NCBI GenBank assembly: GCA_963774445.1
Contig: CAVZFC010000002.1
Location: forward strand, 124,001-188,000
Source of the DNA: CAVUQH01 sp963774445
GTDB taxonomy: Bacteria > Myxococcota_A > Polyangia > Haliangiales > Haliangiaceae
Direction: 5' to 3'
Length of the DNA stretch: 64,000 nucleotides
Shown: positions 18,406 through 26,825 of the stretch, one piece after another
How the letters are laid out: the number at the start of each line of letters is the position of its first letter
Numbering within the stretch: position 1 is the stretch's first letter
Position numbers and translations under genes: made by a program
Notes under the pieces: model-generated
What the model was told of the DNA's origin: nothing
Databases searched by the model: none
What the model saw: only the letters and a program-made list of their open reading frames with translations

Positions 18406-19335
18406 TTATTTAACTGGAAACCTCTCGTCGAGGAACGTCTCGAGGTGGCCGAAGACGCGCGCTCGGTCGGTCTCGTTGAAGACCTCGTGGTACATGCCGG
18501 GCAGACCGATCCAGCGCGACGGCGCCCGCAGCCGATGGTGCACCTTGCGGCTGGCCGACGGGTCGGCGACGAGATCGCCCTCGGCCACCAGCCACAGGGT
18601 CGGCACCCGCACCCGGGGGGCCATTGCCAGCGCGTAGGCCTGGGCCTCTTCGGCGGCTGTGAACCAGCCCGCGCTGGCGACCTCGTGGCACAGCGTGTCG
18701 ACCCGGCGCGCGGCCAGCTTGCCCGGATCGTGGGTCAGGTCCTCGATGCGCAGCTCCGAGGGCAGCGACAGCGTCGGCGCCACCCGCCCGGCGGCCCGGC
18801 CGATCAGCTTCTTGGCCGCCGGGATCCGCGCCTTGAGACCGAAGAACGGCGACGACAGCACCGCTGCCTCGACCCGGCGGGGCGCCCGCGACGGATCGGC
18901 CAGGGCGCGCAGTGCGACGAGCCCGCCGTTGGAGTGGCCGACCAGGACGACCGGCGTGCGGGCCGGTCCGCGCTGGGTGAGCTGGGCCAGGGCGGCGTCG
19001 AGATCGTCGAGGTACTCGCGGTAGTCGGTGACGTGGCCGCGCTGCCCCTCGGCCCGGCCGTGGCCGCGCATGTCGTAGGTCAGGGTCGAAAAGCCGGCCC
19101 GAACCAGGACATTGGCCAGCTCTCGGTAGCGCCCGCAATGCTCGGCGTAGCCGTGGACGACCAGGGCCAGGGCGCGGGGCGCCTCGACCGCGAAATGCTC
19201 GCCGTACAGGCCGATTCCGTCCCGCGAGGCGAAGTCGATCATCTCCGACGGCTCCAGCGGTCCCGGGCCCGCGGTGGAGACGGGGACGGAGACGGGGGCG
19301 GAATCCTGCGGCGCGGGCGCGGGCGTCGTTGACAT
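18406..19335 (-). CDS. Monoacylglycerol-lipase-like alpha/beta hydrolase
   Basis: A 309-residue hydrolase. A Pro/Ala-rich leader of about 28 residues precedes the fold. Visible features are the oxyanion strand LALVVHGYAEHCGRY, the typical TYDMRGHGRAEGQRG, the nucleophile elbow G-H-S135-N-G, the acid in WLVAEGDLVADP, and the catalytic His in LPGMYHEVFNE. The HGRAEGQRGH and YHE patterns are those of serine-aminopeptidase/monoacylglycerol-lipase proteins, which release fatty acids from monoglycerides or lysophospholipids. No signal peptide is evident, so it is probably cytosolic. Divergent from the TPR lipoprotein gene at 19361. Confidence 0.88.
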   Translation of the reverse strand: MSTTPAPAPQDSAPVSVPVSTAGPGPLEPSEMIDFASRDGIGLYGEHFAVEAPRALALVVHGYAEHCGRYRELANVLVRAGFSTLTYDMRGHGRAEGQRGHVTDYREYLDDLDAALAQLTQRGPARTPVVLVGHSNGGLVALRALADPSRAPRRVEAAVLSSPFFGLKARIPAAKKLIGRAAGRVAPTLSLPSELRIEDLTHDPGKLAARRVDTLCHEVASAGWFTAAEEAQAYALAMAPRVRVPTLWLVAEGDLVADPSASRKVHHRLRAPSRWIGLPGMYHEVFNETDRARVFGHLETFLDERFPVK

Positions 19336-19360
19336 AGGGGGGCTTTATAACACCGGCACC

Positions 19361-20191
<831 letters not shown>

Positions 20192-20231
20192 GCCACGACT
20201 TGCCGGGAGTGGCTCCCGGTTTATCCACACG

Positions 20232-21173
20232 ATGACGCACGACGCCAACCGACCCGCGAAACGGAACGGACCCGCCGACCGGCGGTCGTTCTGCGATTAT
20301 CTTCGCGAGGGTCGGGCGGCGCGATCGATGTCGCTGGAGGAGATCGCCCGGGTCACGCGCATTCCGCAGCGGTCGCTGGAGCGGCTCGAGGAGGGCGCGT
20401 TCGAGGCGCTCCCGGCCGACGTCTTCGTCCGCGGATTTCTTCGCTCGTACGCACAGTGCGTCGGGCTCGACGCCGAGGAGACGGTGCGCCGTTATGCGGC
20501 GTGCGGGCTCGCACCCGCCCCGGTAGTTCACCCCGAGGGCGCGCGCACCGAGCGCCGGGGCCGTGAGCCCGCGCTGCTGCGCGCCGAGCACACGCCAGCT
20601 CCGGAGGTGATCGCCAAGGCGGAGGCGGCGAAGGTCGACGAGACCGAGGCCGTGGTCGAGGCGGCGAAGGTCGACGAGACCGAGGCCGAGCCGCGCGTCG
20701 AGATGAAGGCCGACGCGAAGCCGTCGCGCAAAGGCAAGCGCCGCGGCAAGCGCCGCCGCAAGGGCGGGCGCAAACCCGAGGCGAAGCCGGTGGCCGAGAC
20801 CGCGCCCGAGACCGCAGTCGCTGCGGTTCCGGAGACGAAGGCCGACGAGCCCGAAGCCGCGTCGCGGGTGGTGACGCCGCCGCGTCCGGTGCAGCTCGTC
20901 ATCGACGATTCCAACCCCGACAGCGCCGAAGAGATCCAGATCGAGCGGGTCGACGCCGAGCTTCGCGATCGCGAGGCCTCGCGGCGCTCGTTCCTACCGC
21001 CGGCACTGCTCGACACCGAGGACGGGTCGCGGCGCGGCGCGCTGACCCTGGCGGTGATCATCCTCGTCATCGTGGCCACGCTGACCATGTCGTATCTGTT
21101 GCGGCACCCGAGCTCGTCGGGCAGCGGCGTCACCGAGCTGGGCGCGGCCGAGCCGCCCAGCCTGCAGGCTTGA
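20232..21173 (+). CDS. rodZ: RodZ-like helix-turn-helix membrane protein (short periplasmic part)
   Basis: A 313-residue protein. The N-terminal HTH_25-type domain (about 18-88) contains YLREGRAARSMSLEEIARVT and the RodZ-typical LERLEEGAFEALPADVFVRG. A long charged linker has an internal 12-residue duplication (KVDETEA) and Lys/Arg-rich patches. A single membrane helix (about 270-290) is followed by only about 23 residues. RodZ ties MreB to the envelope and shapes rod cells. The large C-terminal periplasmic domain of E. coli RodZ is missing here, as in several reduced homologues. The stop overlaps the recO start (TTGA). Confidence 0.75.
   Translation: MTHDANRPAKRNGPADRRSFCDYLREGRAARSMSLEEIARVTRIPQRSLERLEEGAFEALPADVFVRGFLRSYAQCVGLDAEETVRRYAACGLAPAPVVHPEGARTERRGREPALLRAEHTPAPEVIAKAEAAKVDETEAVVEAAKVDETEAEPRVEMKADAKPSRKGKRRGKRRRKGGRKPEAKPVAETAPETAVAAVPETKADEPEAASRVVTPPRPVQLVIDDSNPDSAEEIQIERVDAELRDREASRRSFLPPALLDTEDGSRRGALTLAVIILVIVATLTMSYLLRHPSSSGSGVTELGAAEPPSLQA
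20622..20687 (+). repeat. 30-bp direct repeat inside rodZ-like gene
   Basis: Two identical 30-bp copies (20622-20651 and 20658-20687; each begins GAGGCGGCGAAGGTCGACGA) have a 36-bp period. They encode Glu-Ala-Ala-Lys-Val-Asp-Glu-Thr-Glu-Ala twice in the linker. In-frame duplication of a flexible segment. Confidence 0.95.
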
Positions 21174-21967
21174 CCCTCGAGGAGCCGACCACCGACGCGG
21201 TGGTCCTGCGCTCGGTCAACTTCCGCGACGCCGATCGGATTGTCACCCTGGCGACCCGCGATCTGGGCCGCATCTCGGCGATGGCCCGCGGCGCCCGGCG
21301 CAGCCAGAAACGCTTCGGCGGCGCCCTGGGGCTGTTCACCGTGTCGCGGGTGGAGCTCCGTCGCCGCCCCGGCGCCGAGATGTACACCCTCGTCTCGGCG
21401 ACCCCGGAGCGGGCCTATCTCGAGCTGGCCGCCGACGTGATCGCGATGGGCCACGCCAGCTACGCCACCGAGCTGGTGCGCGAGCTGGGCGCACCCGAGC
21501 AGCCGGATCCAGGCGTGTTCGCCCTGCTGGTCGAGCTGTACGACACCATGGCGAGCCTGGGCCCCTCGGTGTCGATGCTGCGCGCCTTCGAGCTGCGCCT
21601 CCTGGCGGAGCTGGGCCTGGCACCGGTGATCGACTCGTGCATCGGCTGCGGCGTTGCGGACGCCGACGACCTGGATCGCGGCGCGGTGTTCGATCCGGTG
21701 CGCGGCGGCGTGGCGTGCGCCCGATGTGCCCCCGACTCGCGCACCCTCGGCGTGCGGCCGCTGTCGGGCGCGGCGCGGGCGCTGCTCTGCGCCGCGCGCG
21801 AGGCGGCCACGCTGGCCGACGCTCACGATCGCGGCGCCGATCCGGGGCCGGCCGCGCGCGAGGCGCGCGACGCGCTGGTCGGGTGCATCCAGACACATCT
21901 GGGCGTGCCGCTGCGCTCGCTCGAGTTCCTGGGCAAGGTCGCCCGTGAGAATCCGCGCGGGTCGTAG
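21170..21967 (+). CDS. recO: DNA repair protein RecO
   Basis: A 265-residue protein from TTG 21170, overlapping the rodZ-like stop. The N-terminal OB fold (about 8-85) carries AVVLRSVNFRDADRIVTLAT and GRISAMARGARRSQKRFGG, close to the RecO consensus. The helical C-terminal region has a zinc-binding ribbon, CIGCG and CARC, near residues 154-182. RecO loads RecA onto SSB-coated gaps together with RecR. A different start (ATG) is not available nearby. In many bacteria recO lies immediately before glyQS; here about 3.9 kb of envelope genes separate them. Confidence 0.93.
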   Translation: MTLEEPTTDAVVLRSVNFRDADRIVTLATRDLGRISAMARGARRSQKRFGGALGLFTVSRVELRRRPGAEMYTLVSATPERAYLELAADVIAMGHASYATELVRELGAPEQPDPGVFALLVELYDTMASLGPSVSMLRAFELRLLAELGLAPVIDSCIGCGVADADDLDRGAVFDPVRGGVACARCAPDSRTLGVRPLSGAARALLCAAREAATLADAHDRGADPGPAAREARDALVGCIQTHLGVPLRSLEFLGKVARENPRGS

Positions 21968-21979
21968 TAAGCTCGGCCC

Positions 21980-23041
21980 ATGTCGATGGTCGGGAGGATT
22001 GCGCTCGTCTTGGTCTGCTCGCTGTCGGTGACGGCCGCTGCCGGGATCGCGCTGGCGCCCCCAGCGCGGGCCCAGGAGGCGCCGCAGGAGGCGCCGCCCG
22101 ACGACGCCGCCGCCAAGAAGGAGGCGGCCAAGTTCCTCAAGGCCGGCGACATCCTGATCAAGCAGGGCGACAGCTACCGCAAGCGCAAGCACGACGACAA
22201 GGCGACCGAAAAGTACACCCGCGCGCTCGAGGCCTACCAGCGCGCCTTCGACGTCTACCCCAAGCCCGAGCTGTACTGGCTGATCGGCCTGGCCGAGCAG
22301 CGCCTGGGCCGCTACCTCGACGCGCTTCGCCACTACCAGCAGCTCTTGCGCGAGGCCAAGAACATCAACGACGACCTGCACGGGCAGATCGAGCTCAACA
22401 TCGAGGAGTCCAAGCAGCACGTCGCGACCTTGAGGTTCGCCGCGCAGCCCGAGGGGGCGCGCATCTCGGTGGACGGCGAGGACGTCGGCACCGCGCCGTA
22501 CACGGACCCGGTCTACCTGGCGCCCGGCGAGCACACCCTGGCGGTCACCGCCGAGGGCTACACGCCGGACGAGGAGACTGTGACCCTGGACGAGGGGACC
22601 GAGTCGGAGCGGACCTTCGCGCTGGAGAAGATCCCGGTGGTGGTGACGAAGGAGCAGCCGCTGGCGCTCAAACCGCCGCCGCCCCCGCCGGTCGACAGGC
22701 GGATGCTGATCATCGGCGCCTCGGCCACCGCGGCTTTGGCCGTGACGGCCACCGTGACCGGTCTCATCGCCGTGGCCAAGCACGGCACCTTCACCGACGA
22801 CAGCCTGTCGCAATCGAAGCGCGACAAGGCTGCCTCGTCGGGCAAGAAGTACGCGCTCGTGACCGACATCATGTGGATCGGGGCGATCGGCGCGGGCGCG
22901 TTCACCGCGTACCAGTACTACGGCGTCTACCGCCCGGAGGCGCGCGCCAGGGAGCGTCGCATGCGCCAGGCGAGGCGCCTGCAGATCATTCCCGAGCTGG
23001 GTCCGGGAACTGCCGGTGTGGCCGTGACCGGGTCCTTCTGA
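21980..23041 (+). CDS. TPR and PEGA-domain envelope protein
   Basis: A 353-residue protein. A signal peptide ends near APPARAQ. A helical TPR-like region (about 38-145) contains ALEAYQRAFDVYPKPELYWL. A PEGA domain follows (about 150-215): LRFAAQPEGARISVDGEDVG and LAPGEHTLAVTAEGY. A Pro-rich linker leads to two hydrophobic segments (about 237-260 and 290-315) and a basic C-terminus. TPR+PEGA proteins of this type are a hallmark of Myxococcota and are thought to be surface or peptidoglycan-associated structural proteins, without a proven function. It starts 12 bases after recO. Confidence 0.82.
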   Translation: MSMVGRIALVLVCSLSVTAAAGIALAPPARAQEAPQEAPPDDAAAKKEAAKFLKAGDILIKQGDSYRKRKHDDKATEKYTRALEAYQRAFDVYPKPELYWLIGLAEQRLGRYLDALRHYQQLLREAKNINDDLHGQIELNIEESKQHVATLRFAAQPEGARISVDGEDVGTAPYTDPVYLAPGEHTLAVTAEGYTPDEETVTLDEGTESERTFALEKIPVVVTKEQPLALKPPPPPPVDRRMLIIGASATAALAVTATVTGLIAVAKHGTFTDDSLSQSKRDKAASSGKKYALVTDIMWIGAIGAGAFTAYQYYGVYRPEARARERRMRQARRLQIIPELGPGTAGVAVTGSF

Positions 23042-23087
23042 TAGGCTTCGCAGGGATGCCGGCGGAGGTTTAGCCGGCGACAGGGCG

Positions 23088-24152
23088 ATGTCGAACCCCG
23101 ATGGACAGAACCCGCGAGGCTGGGGCGGACAGGGTGGACCCCCGCCGCAGCAGGGCGGCTACCCGCAGCAACCGCAGCAGGGCGGCTACCCGCAGCAACC
23201 GCAGCAGGGCGGCTACCCGCAGCAGCCGCAGCAGGGCGGCTACCCGCAGCAGCCGCAGCAGGGTGGCTACCCGCAGCAACCGCAGCAGGGTGGCTACCCG
23301 CAGCAACCGCAGCAGGGTGGCTACCCGCAGCAACCGCAGCAGGGTGGCTACCCGCAGCAACCGCAGCAGGGCTATCCGCAGCAGCAGCTGGCCTACCCGC
23401 AGCAACCGCAGCAGGGCTATCCGCAGCAGCAGCTGGCCTACCCGCAGCAACCGCAGCAGGGCTATCCGCAGCAGCAGCCGGCCTACCCGCAGCAGCAGCG
23501 GGGGGTGGTCACGCCAGCGCCGATGCGCCGCGCGGCCCAGCCCAAGGCGGCGGGCGGCGCTCGCGGCAAGCTTCTGCCGATCATGGTCGCCGCCGGTCTG
23601 GCCGTTGGCGTGTTCGGCGGGCTGATGATCGTCCGCGGCACGGGACACGCCGAGGAGACCAAGACCACCGAGGGGCCGGCCAAGCCCGACGCGAAGAAGC
23701 CGGACGCGAAGAAGCCTGACGACACCGCGGTAGCGATCGGCGACAAGAAGCCTGACGACACGGCCAAGCCCGACGACACGGCCAAGCCCGACGACACGGC
23801 CAAGCCCGACGACACGGCCAAGCCCGACGACACGGCCAAGCCGCCCGACGACACGGCCAAGCCTGACGACACGACCAAGCCGGAGCCGGCGGACGAGACG
23901 GTCAAGCTGACCCTGACCGTCGAGCCGTCCGACGCGCGCGTCAGCATCGACGGCAATCCGTACACCGCCGGCGAGGCGGTCAACCTGGCGGTCGAGCACG
24001 GCCGCGCCAAGGTCAAGCTACTGGCCAAGGCCAGCGGCTACGCCACGTACTACAAGACCCTGCGCATCTCCAAAGACACGACGTACGCGATCAAGATGCG
24101 CAAGGCCCGCAAGAAGAAGCGCGGCGGTCCCAGCGACCTGCTCGACTTCTGA
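23088..24152 (+). CDS. Gln/Pro/Tyr-repeat membrane protein with PEGA domain
   Basis: A 354-residue protein with four parts. The N-terminal low-complexity region (about 1-140) has eight GGYPQQPQQ units and three longer units containing QQQLAYPQQ. A membrane helix follows (about 163-182). The outer linker has about seven KPDDTA repeats. A C-terminal PEGA domain (about 268-335) contains LTVEPSDARVSIDGNPYTAG. The end is Lys-rich (RKARKKKRGG). Topology suggests the Gln-rich part is cytosolic and PEGA outside. Gln/Tyr/Pro-rich repeats of this kind often self-associate or phase-separate. No signal peptide is seen. The repeats are maintained at DNA level with mostly synonymous differences between units. 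Confidence 0.8.
   Translation: MSNPDGQNPRGWGGQGGPPPQQGGYPQQPQQGGYPQQPQQGGYPQQPQQGGYPQQPQQGGYPQQPQQGGYPQQPQQGGYPQQPQQGGYPQQPQQGYPQQQLAYPQQPQQGYPQQQLAYPQQPQQGYPQQQPAYPQQQRGVVTPAPMRRAAQPKAAGGARGKLLPIMVAAGLAVGVFGGLMIVRGTGHAEETKTTEGPAKPDAKKPDAKKPDDTAVAIGDKKPDDTAKPDDTAKPDDTAKPDDTAKPDDTAKPPDDTAKPDDTTKPEPADETVKLTLTVEPSDARVSIDGNPYTAGEAVNLAVEHGRAKVKLLAKASGYATYYKTLRISKDTTYAIKMRKARKKKRGGPSDLLDF
23154..23501 (+). repeat. 27-bp and 45-bp coding tandem repeats
   Basis: Eight copies of a 27-bp unit (23154-23369, each starting GGCGGCTACCCG or GGTGGCTACCCG) are followed by three 45-bp units (from 23370, 23415 and 23460; the last diverged). Units differ only at a few third positions. They encode the Gln/Pro/Tyr repeats of the PEGA-domain protein. 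Confidence 0.95.
23747..23880 (+). repeat. 18-bp coding tandem repeat (Lys-Pro-Asp-Asp-Thr-Ala)
   Basis: About seven units of AAGCCCGACGACACGGCC, one with an extra Pro codon and the last ending in Thr. They form the acidic linker between the membrane helix and the PEGA domain. Confidence 0.92.
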
Positions 24153-24289
24153 GCGCGGGGTTTCTCCCTGCATTCGCGGCCAGCCGCGCCGAAATCTGGT
24201 GATTGGCTCCCGCCACGCAACCGGACGGGTCTCTTTTCCGATACAGGGAGAAACCTGAAGGACGGGCCAGCAGGGCCAGGGAGACCATC

Positions 24290-25195
24290 ATGAACAAGAC
24301 GACCGTTGCGATCCTTTCCTCTCTTCTGCTCGTCGCCGCATGCGGCGGCGACAAGACCAACGACAAGGCGGGCCAGAGCAAGCAGGGCGAGACCAAGTCG
24401 GGCGCCGCCGCGCCCGCCGACCAGGGCGGAGAGGCGCAGCCCAGCAGCGGCACCAAGGGCCCCGGCTCGTGGGTGCGCATCACCAAGAATGACGGCTTCA
24501 AGCAGCTGATCGGTGGCGTCATCGCCGACGGTACCCTGTACCACGCGGTCGCCGACGGCACCCTCTACGCCACTGACCTGGCCAGCGGCGCGCAGAAGAC
24601 CATCAGCCGCAAGCCCGACTTCGGCGGCGTGCGCTGGATGTTCGCCCACGGTGGCTCGCTCTACAGCCTCGAGCGCGACGGCACGCTGTGGTCGATTGAT
24701 CCGGCCACCGCGGCGCGCAAGCCGGTGGGCGAGCAGGGCGGCTTCAGCGACACCGCCGCCGCCGCCGCGGCCGGCGAGAACCTGTTCACCGTCGAAAAGG
24801 ACGGCACCCTCTACCGCACGCCGCTGGCGACCGGCGCGTGGAAGCAGATCGGCAAGGCCGACTTCGAGGACACCCGGCGGATGTTCGGCGACGACAGCGG
24901 CAAGCTGGTCAGCGTCGAGAAGGACGGCAGCGCCTTCAACGTCGACACCGCCAAGGGCGACTGGTTCAACCGCGGCGACAACGGCGCGTGGAAGCACGTC
25001 CGCGCCGCCGCCTTCGTCAAGGGCTCGCTCTACCGCGTCACCAGCGACGGCGTCCTCGCCCGGGTCGACGACAAGGGCGCGCTCACCCCACTGGGCCAGC
25101 CCGACTTCGCCCACGTGGTGTGGATGGGCTCGGACGGCAACGCGCTGATCACCCTCGAGACCGACGGCAGCCTCTACCGCGTCGCGGTGGAGTAG
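24290..25195 (+). CDS. Tectonin-like beta-propeller lipoprotein
   Basis: A 301-residue protein. ATG 24290 is chosen because AGGGAG precedes it and it begins a signal peptide with lipobox LVAAC. After a Lys/Gln/Ala linker, about six repeats of roughly 40 residues follow, with the pattern DGTLY ... W ... G ... DF, for example LYSLERDGTLWSIDPAT and LFTVEKDGTLYRTPLATGAW. This resembles tectonin/TECPR beta-propellers, which bind surface glycans in lectins and in myxobacterial outer-membrane proteins. It is probably an outer-membrane surface protein. The binding partner is unknown. Confidence 0.77.
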   Translation: MNKTTVAILSSLLLVAACGGDKTNDKAGQSKQGETKSGAAAPADQGGEAQPSSGTKGPGSWVRITKNDGFKQLIGGVIADGTLYHAVADGTLYATDLASGAQKTISRKPDFGGVRWMFAHGGSLYSLERDGTLWSIDPATAARKPVGEQGGFSDTAAAAAAGENLFTVEKDGTLYRTPLATGAWKQIGKADFEDTRRMFGDDSGKLVSVEKDGSAFNVDTAKGDWFNRGDNGAWKHVRAAAFVKGSLYRVTSDGVLARVDDKGALTPLGQPDFAHVVWMGSDGNALITLETDGSLYRVAVE

Positions 25196-25202
25196 GGCGC
25201 TG

Positions 25203-25715
25203 CTACGGCGAGGTCAGCGTGAGCACCAGCTGGTAGTCGTTGGTGTCGACGTTGTTGAAGCCGAAGATCTCGACCGAGTAGGTGCCGGCAGCGAGCAGGG
25301 TGCCCATGGCCGACGACCGCTCGATGCGCTCGTTGGAGTCGAACGTCTCGGAGCGGTCGATGACCATCCCCTGGTCGTTGTACATCCGCATCTCGAGATC
25401 CATGCCGGCGGCGTTAGTGAACAGCGCCTCGACGACGACGTCCTGCGCGCCGTCCACGGTGAAGCTGTAGAAGTCGCGGTCACCGGATGGGCAGATGCCG
25501 ACCGGGGCGTAGGTGCCGGCCTCGATGGTGTAGGCGGTGGACAGCGAGTTGTTCGGCTCGTAGGCCGAGCAGGGGTCGCCGCCGTCACCCACGGGGCCGG
25601 CGTCCGACGGTGCTGCGTCGGTGCCGCCGCCGCCATTGCTGGTGTCGAAATCGAGGATGAGCGAGCACCCCCCCAGGAGCGCACAGACGACCACCCCCCA
25701 AAGTGCCCGATTCAT
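25203..25715 (-). CDS. Lipoprotein with pre-peptidase C-terminal (PPC)-like domain
   Basis: A 170-residue protein. Signal peptide and lipobox LLGGC are followed by a Gly/Asp/Ala-rich spacer. The C-terminal beta-sandwich (about 60-168) contains YEPNNSLSTAYTIEAGTYAP, GDRDFYSFTVDGAQDVVVEA and LLAAGTYSVEIFGFN, the pattern of PPC domains. In secreted proteases these domains aid secretion or substrate binding; here it stands without a catalytic domain. Convergent with the tectonin-like gene (7 bases between) and divergent from glyQ. Confidence 0.83.
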   Translation of the reverse strand: MNRALWGVVVCALLGGCSLILDFDTSNGGGGTDAAPSDAGPVGDGGDPCSAYEPNNSLSTAYTIEAGTYAPVGICPSGDRDFYSFTVDGAQDVVVEALFTNAAGMDLEMRMYNDQGMVIDRSETFDSNERIERSSAMGTLLAAGTYSVEIFGFNNVDTNDYQLVLTLTSP

Positions 25716-25723
25716 GGCTGGTG

Positions 25724-25752
25724 ACGTTAGCTCCGGGACTGAATATCGTCAA
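25724..25752 (-). promoter_or_regulatory. Candidate promoter of the PPC lipoprotein gene
   Basis: On the minus strand, TTGACG (25747-25752) is separated by 17 bases from TAACGT (25724-25729). It ends 9 bases before the ATG. Good -35, modest -10. Confidence 0.35.
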
Positions 25753-25775
25753 GAGTTTCCAAGGGCTACGCTGTC

Positions 25776-25805
25776 TTGACCGCGATCCAACCGCTCTGCT
25801 ACGGT
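25776..25805 (+). promoter_or_regulatory. Candidate promoter of glyQ
   Basis: TTGACC at 25776-25781 and TACGGT at 25800-25805 with an 18-base spacer, 27 bases before the glyQ ATG. With the divergent candidate on the other strand it would form a back-to-back promoter region. Confidence 0.35.
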
Positions 25806-25832
25806 GCCGCGTCAAATCGCCTGCGGGCCTCT

Positions 25833-26825
25833 ATGTACCTGCAAAATCTCATTCTCGAGCTCCAGCGCTACTGGGCCGAGCACGGTTGTCTCATCATGCA
25901 GCCGCTCGACCTCGAGGTCGGCGCCGGGACCTTTCATCCGTCGACTTTCCTGCGGGTTCTCGGCCCCGAGCCGTACAACGTGGCGTTCGTCCAGCCGTGC
26001 CGCCGCCCCACCGATGGCCGCTACGGCGAGAACCCCAACCGGCTGGGCGCCTACTATCAGTTCCAGGTCGGCCTCAAGCCGGCGCCGGTCGACGTCCAGG
26101 AGCTGTATCTCGGCTCGCTGCGGCGGATCGGTCTCGATCCGTTGGATCACGACATCCGTTTCGTCGAGGACGACTGGGAGTCGCCGACCCTGGGCGCCTG
26201 GGGGCTGGGCTGGGAAGTCTGGGCCGACGGCATGGAAGTCACGCAGTTCACTTACTTCCAGCAGGCCGGCGGCATCGATCTGCGGCCTGTGACCGCCGAG
26301 CTCACCTATGGCCTCGAGCGGATCGCCATGTACCTGCAGAACGTCAACCACTTCACCGAGCTGCAGTGGAACGCCGACGTGACCTACGGCCAGGTCAAGC
26401 TGCAGAGCGAGGTCGAGTTCTCTACGTTCCACTTCGAGCAGTCGGATCCCCAGCTCAACTTCGAGCTGTTCGACCGTTTCGAGGCCGAGTGCAAGCGGCT
26501 GGTCGCGGCCGAGCTGGTGCTGCCGGCCTACGAGTACTGCATGAAGTGCTCGCACGTCTTCAACATGCTCGACGCCCGCGGGGCGATCAGCGTGACCGAG
26601 CGCCAGCGCTTCATCGGCCGCGTCCGCGGCATGGCGCGGGCGTGCGCCGAGGCGTTCGTCCGCTCGCGGCGCAATCGCGGGTTCGACCTGCTGCCGCCGC
26701 CGGCGGCCCGGGCCGCGTGCGAAGCGTTCGACGCCGCGCTGGAAGAGGGGATCAACGCCGCCGCCCTGGCCGCGGCGCGCGCGGCCGGCGGTGACCTCGC
26801 GGAGGCGAGCGCCCATGTCGGCTGA
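25833..26825 (+). CDS. glyQ: Glycine--tRNA ligase alpha subunit
   Basis: A 330-residue protein from ATG 25833 (MYLQNLILELQRYWAEHGC), the conserved family start; the longer open frame adds 19 non-conserved residues. Highly conserved stretches include GTFHPSTFLRVLGPEPYN, QPCRRPTDGRYGENPNRLGA and TYFQQAGGIDLRPVTAELTY. Together with GlyS it forms the bacterial alpha2-beta2 enzyme that charges tRNA-Gly. The 3' end overlaps glyS by 11 bases. Slightly longer than the usual 290-310 residues because of an Ala-rich C-terminus. Confidence 0.97.
   Translation: MYLQNLILELQRYWAEHGCLIMQPLDLEVGAGTFHPSTFLRVLGPEPYNVAFVQPCRRPTDGRYGENPNRLGAYYQFQVGLKPAPVDVQELYLGSLRRIGLDPLDHDIRFVEDDWESPTLGAWGLGWEVWADGMEVTQFTYFQQAGGIDLRPVTAELTYGLERIAMYLQNVNHFTELQWNADVTYGQVKLQSEVEFSTFHFEQSDPQLNFELFDRFEAECKRLVAAELVLPAYEYCMKCSHVFNMLDARGAISVTERQRFIGRVRGMARACAEAFVRSRRNRGFDLLPPPAARAACEAFDAALEEGINAAALAAARAAGGDLAEASAHVG

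Noticed and set aside
23154..23501. Repeat array as a CRISPR.
   Set aside because: Units abut without spacers and are in frame within one protein gene.
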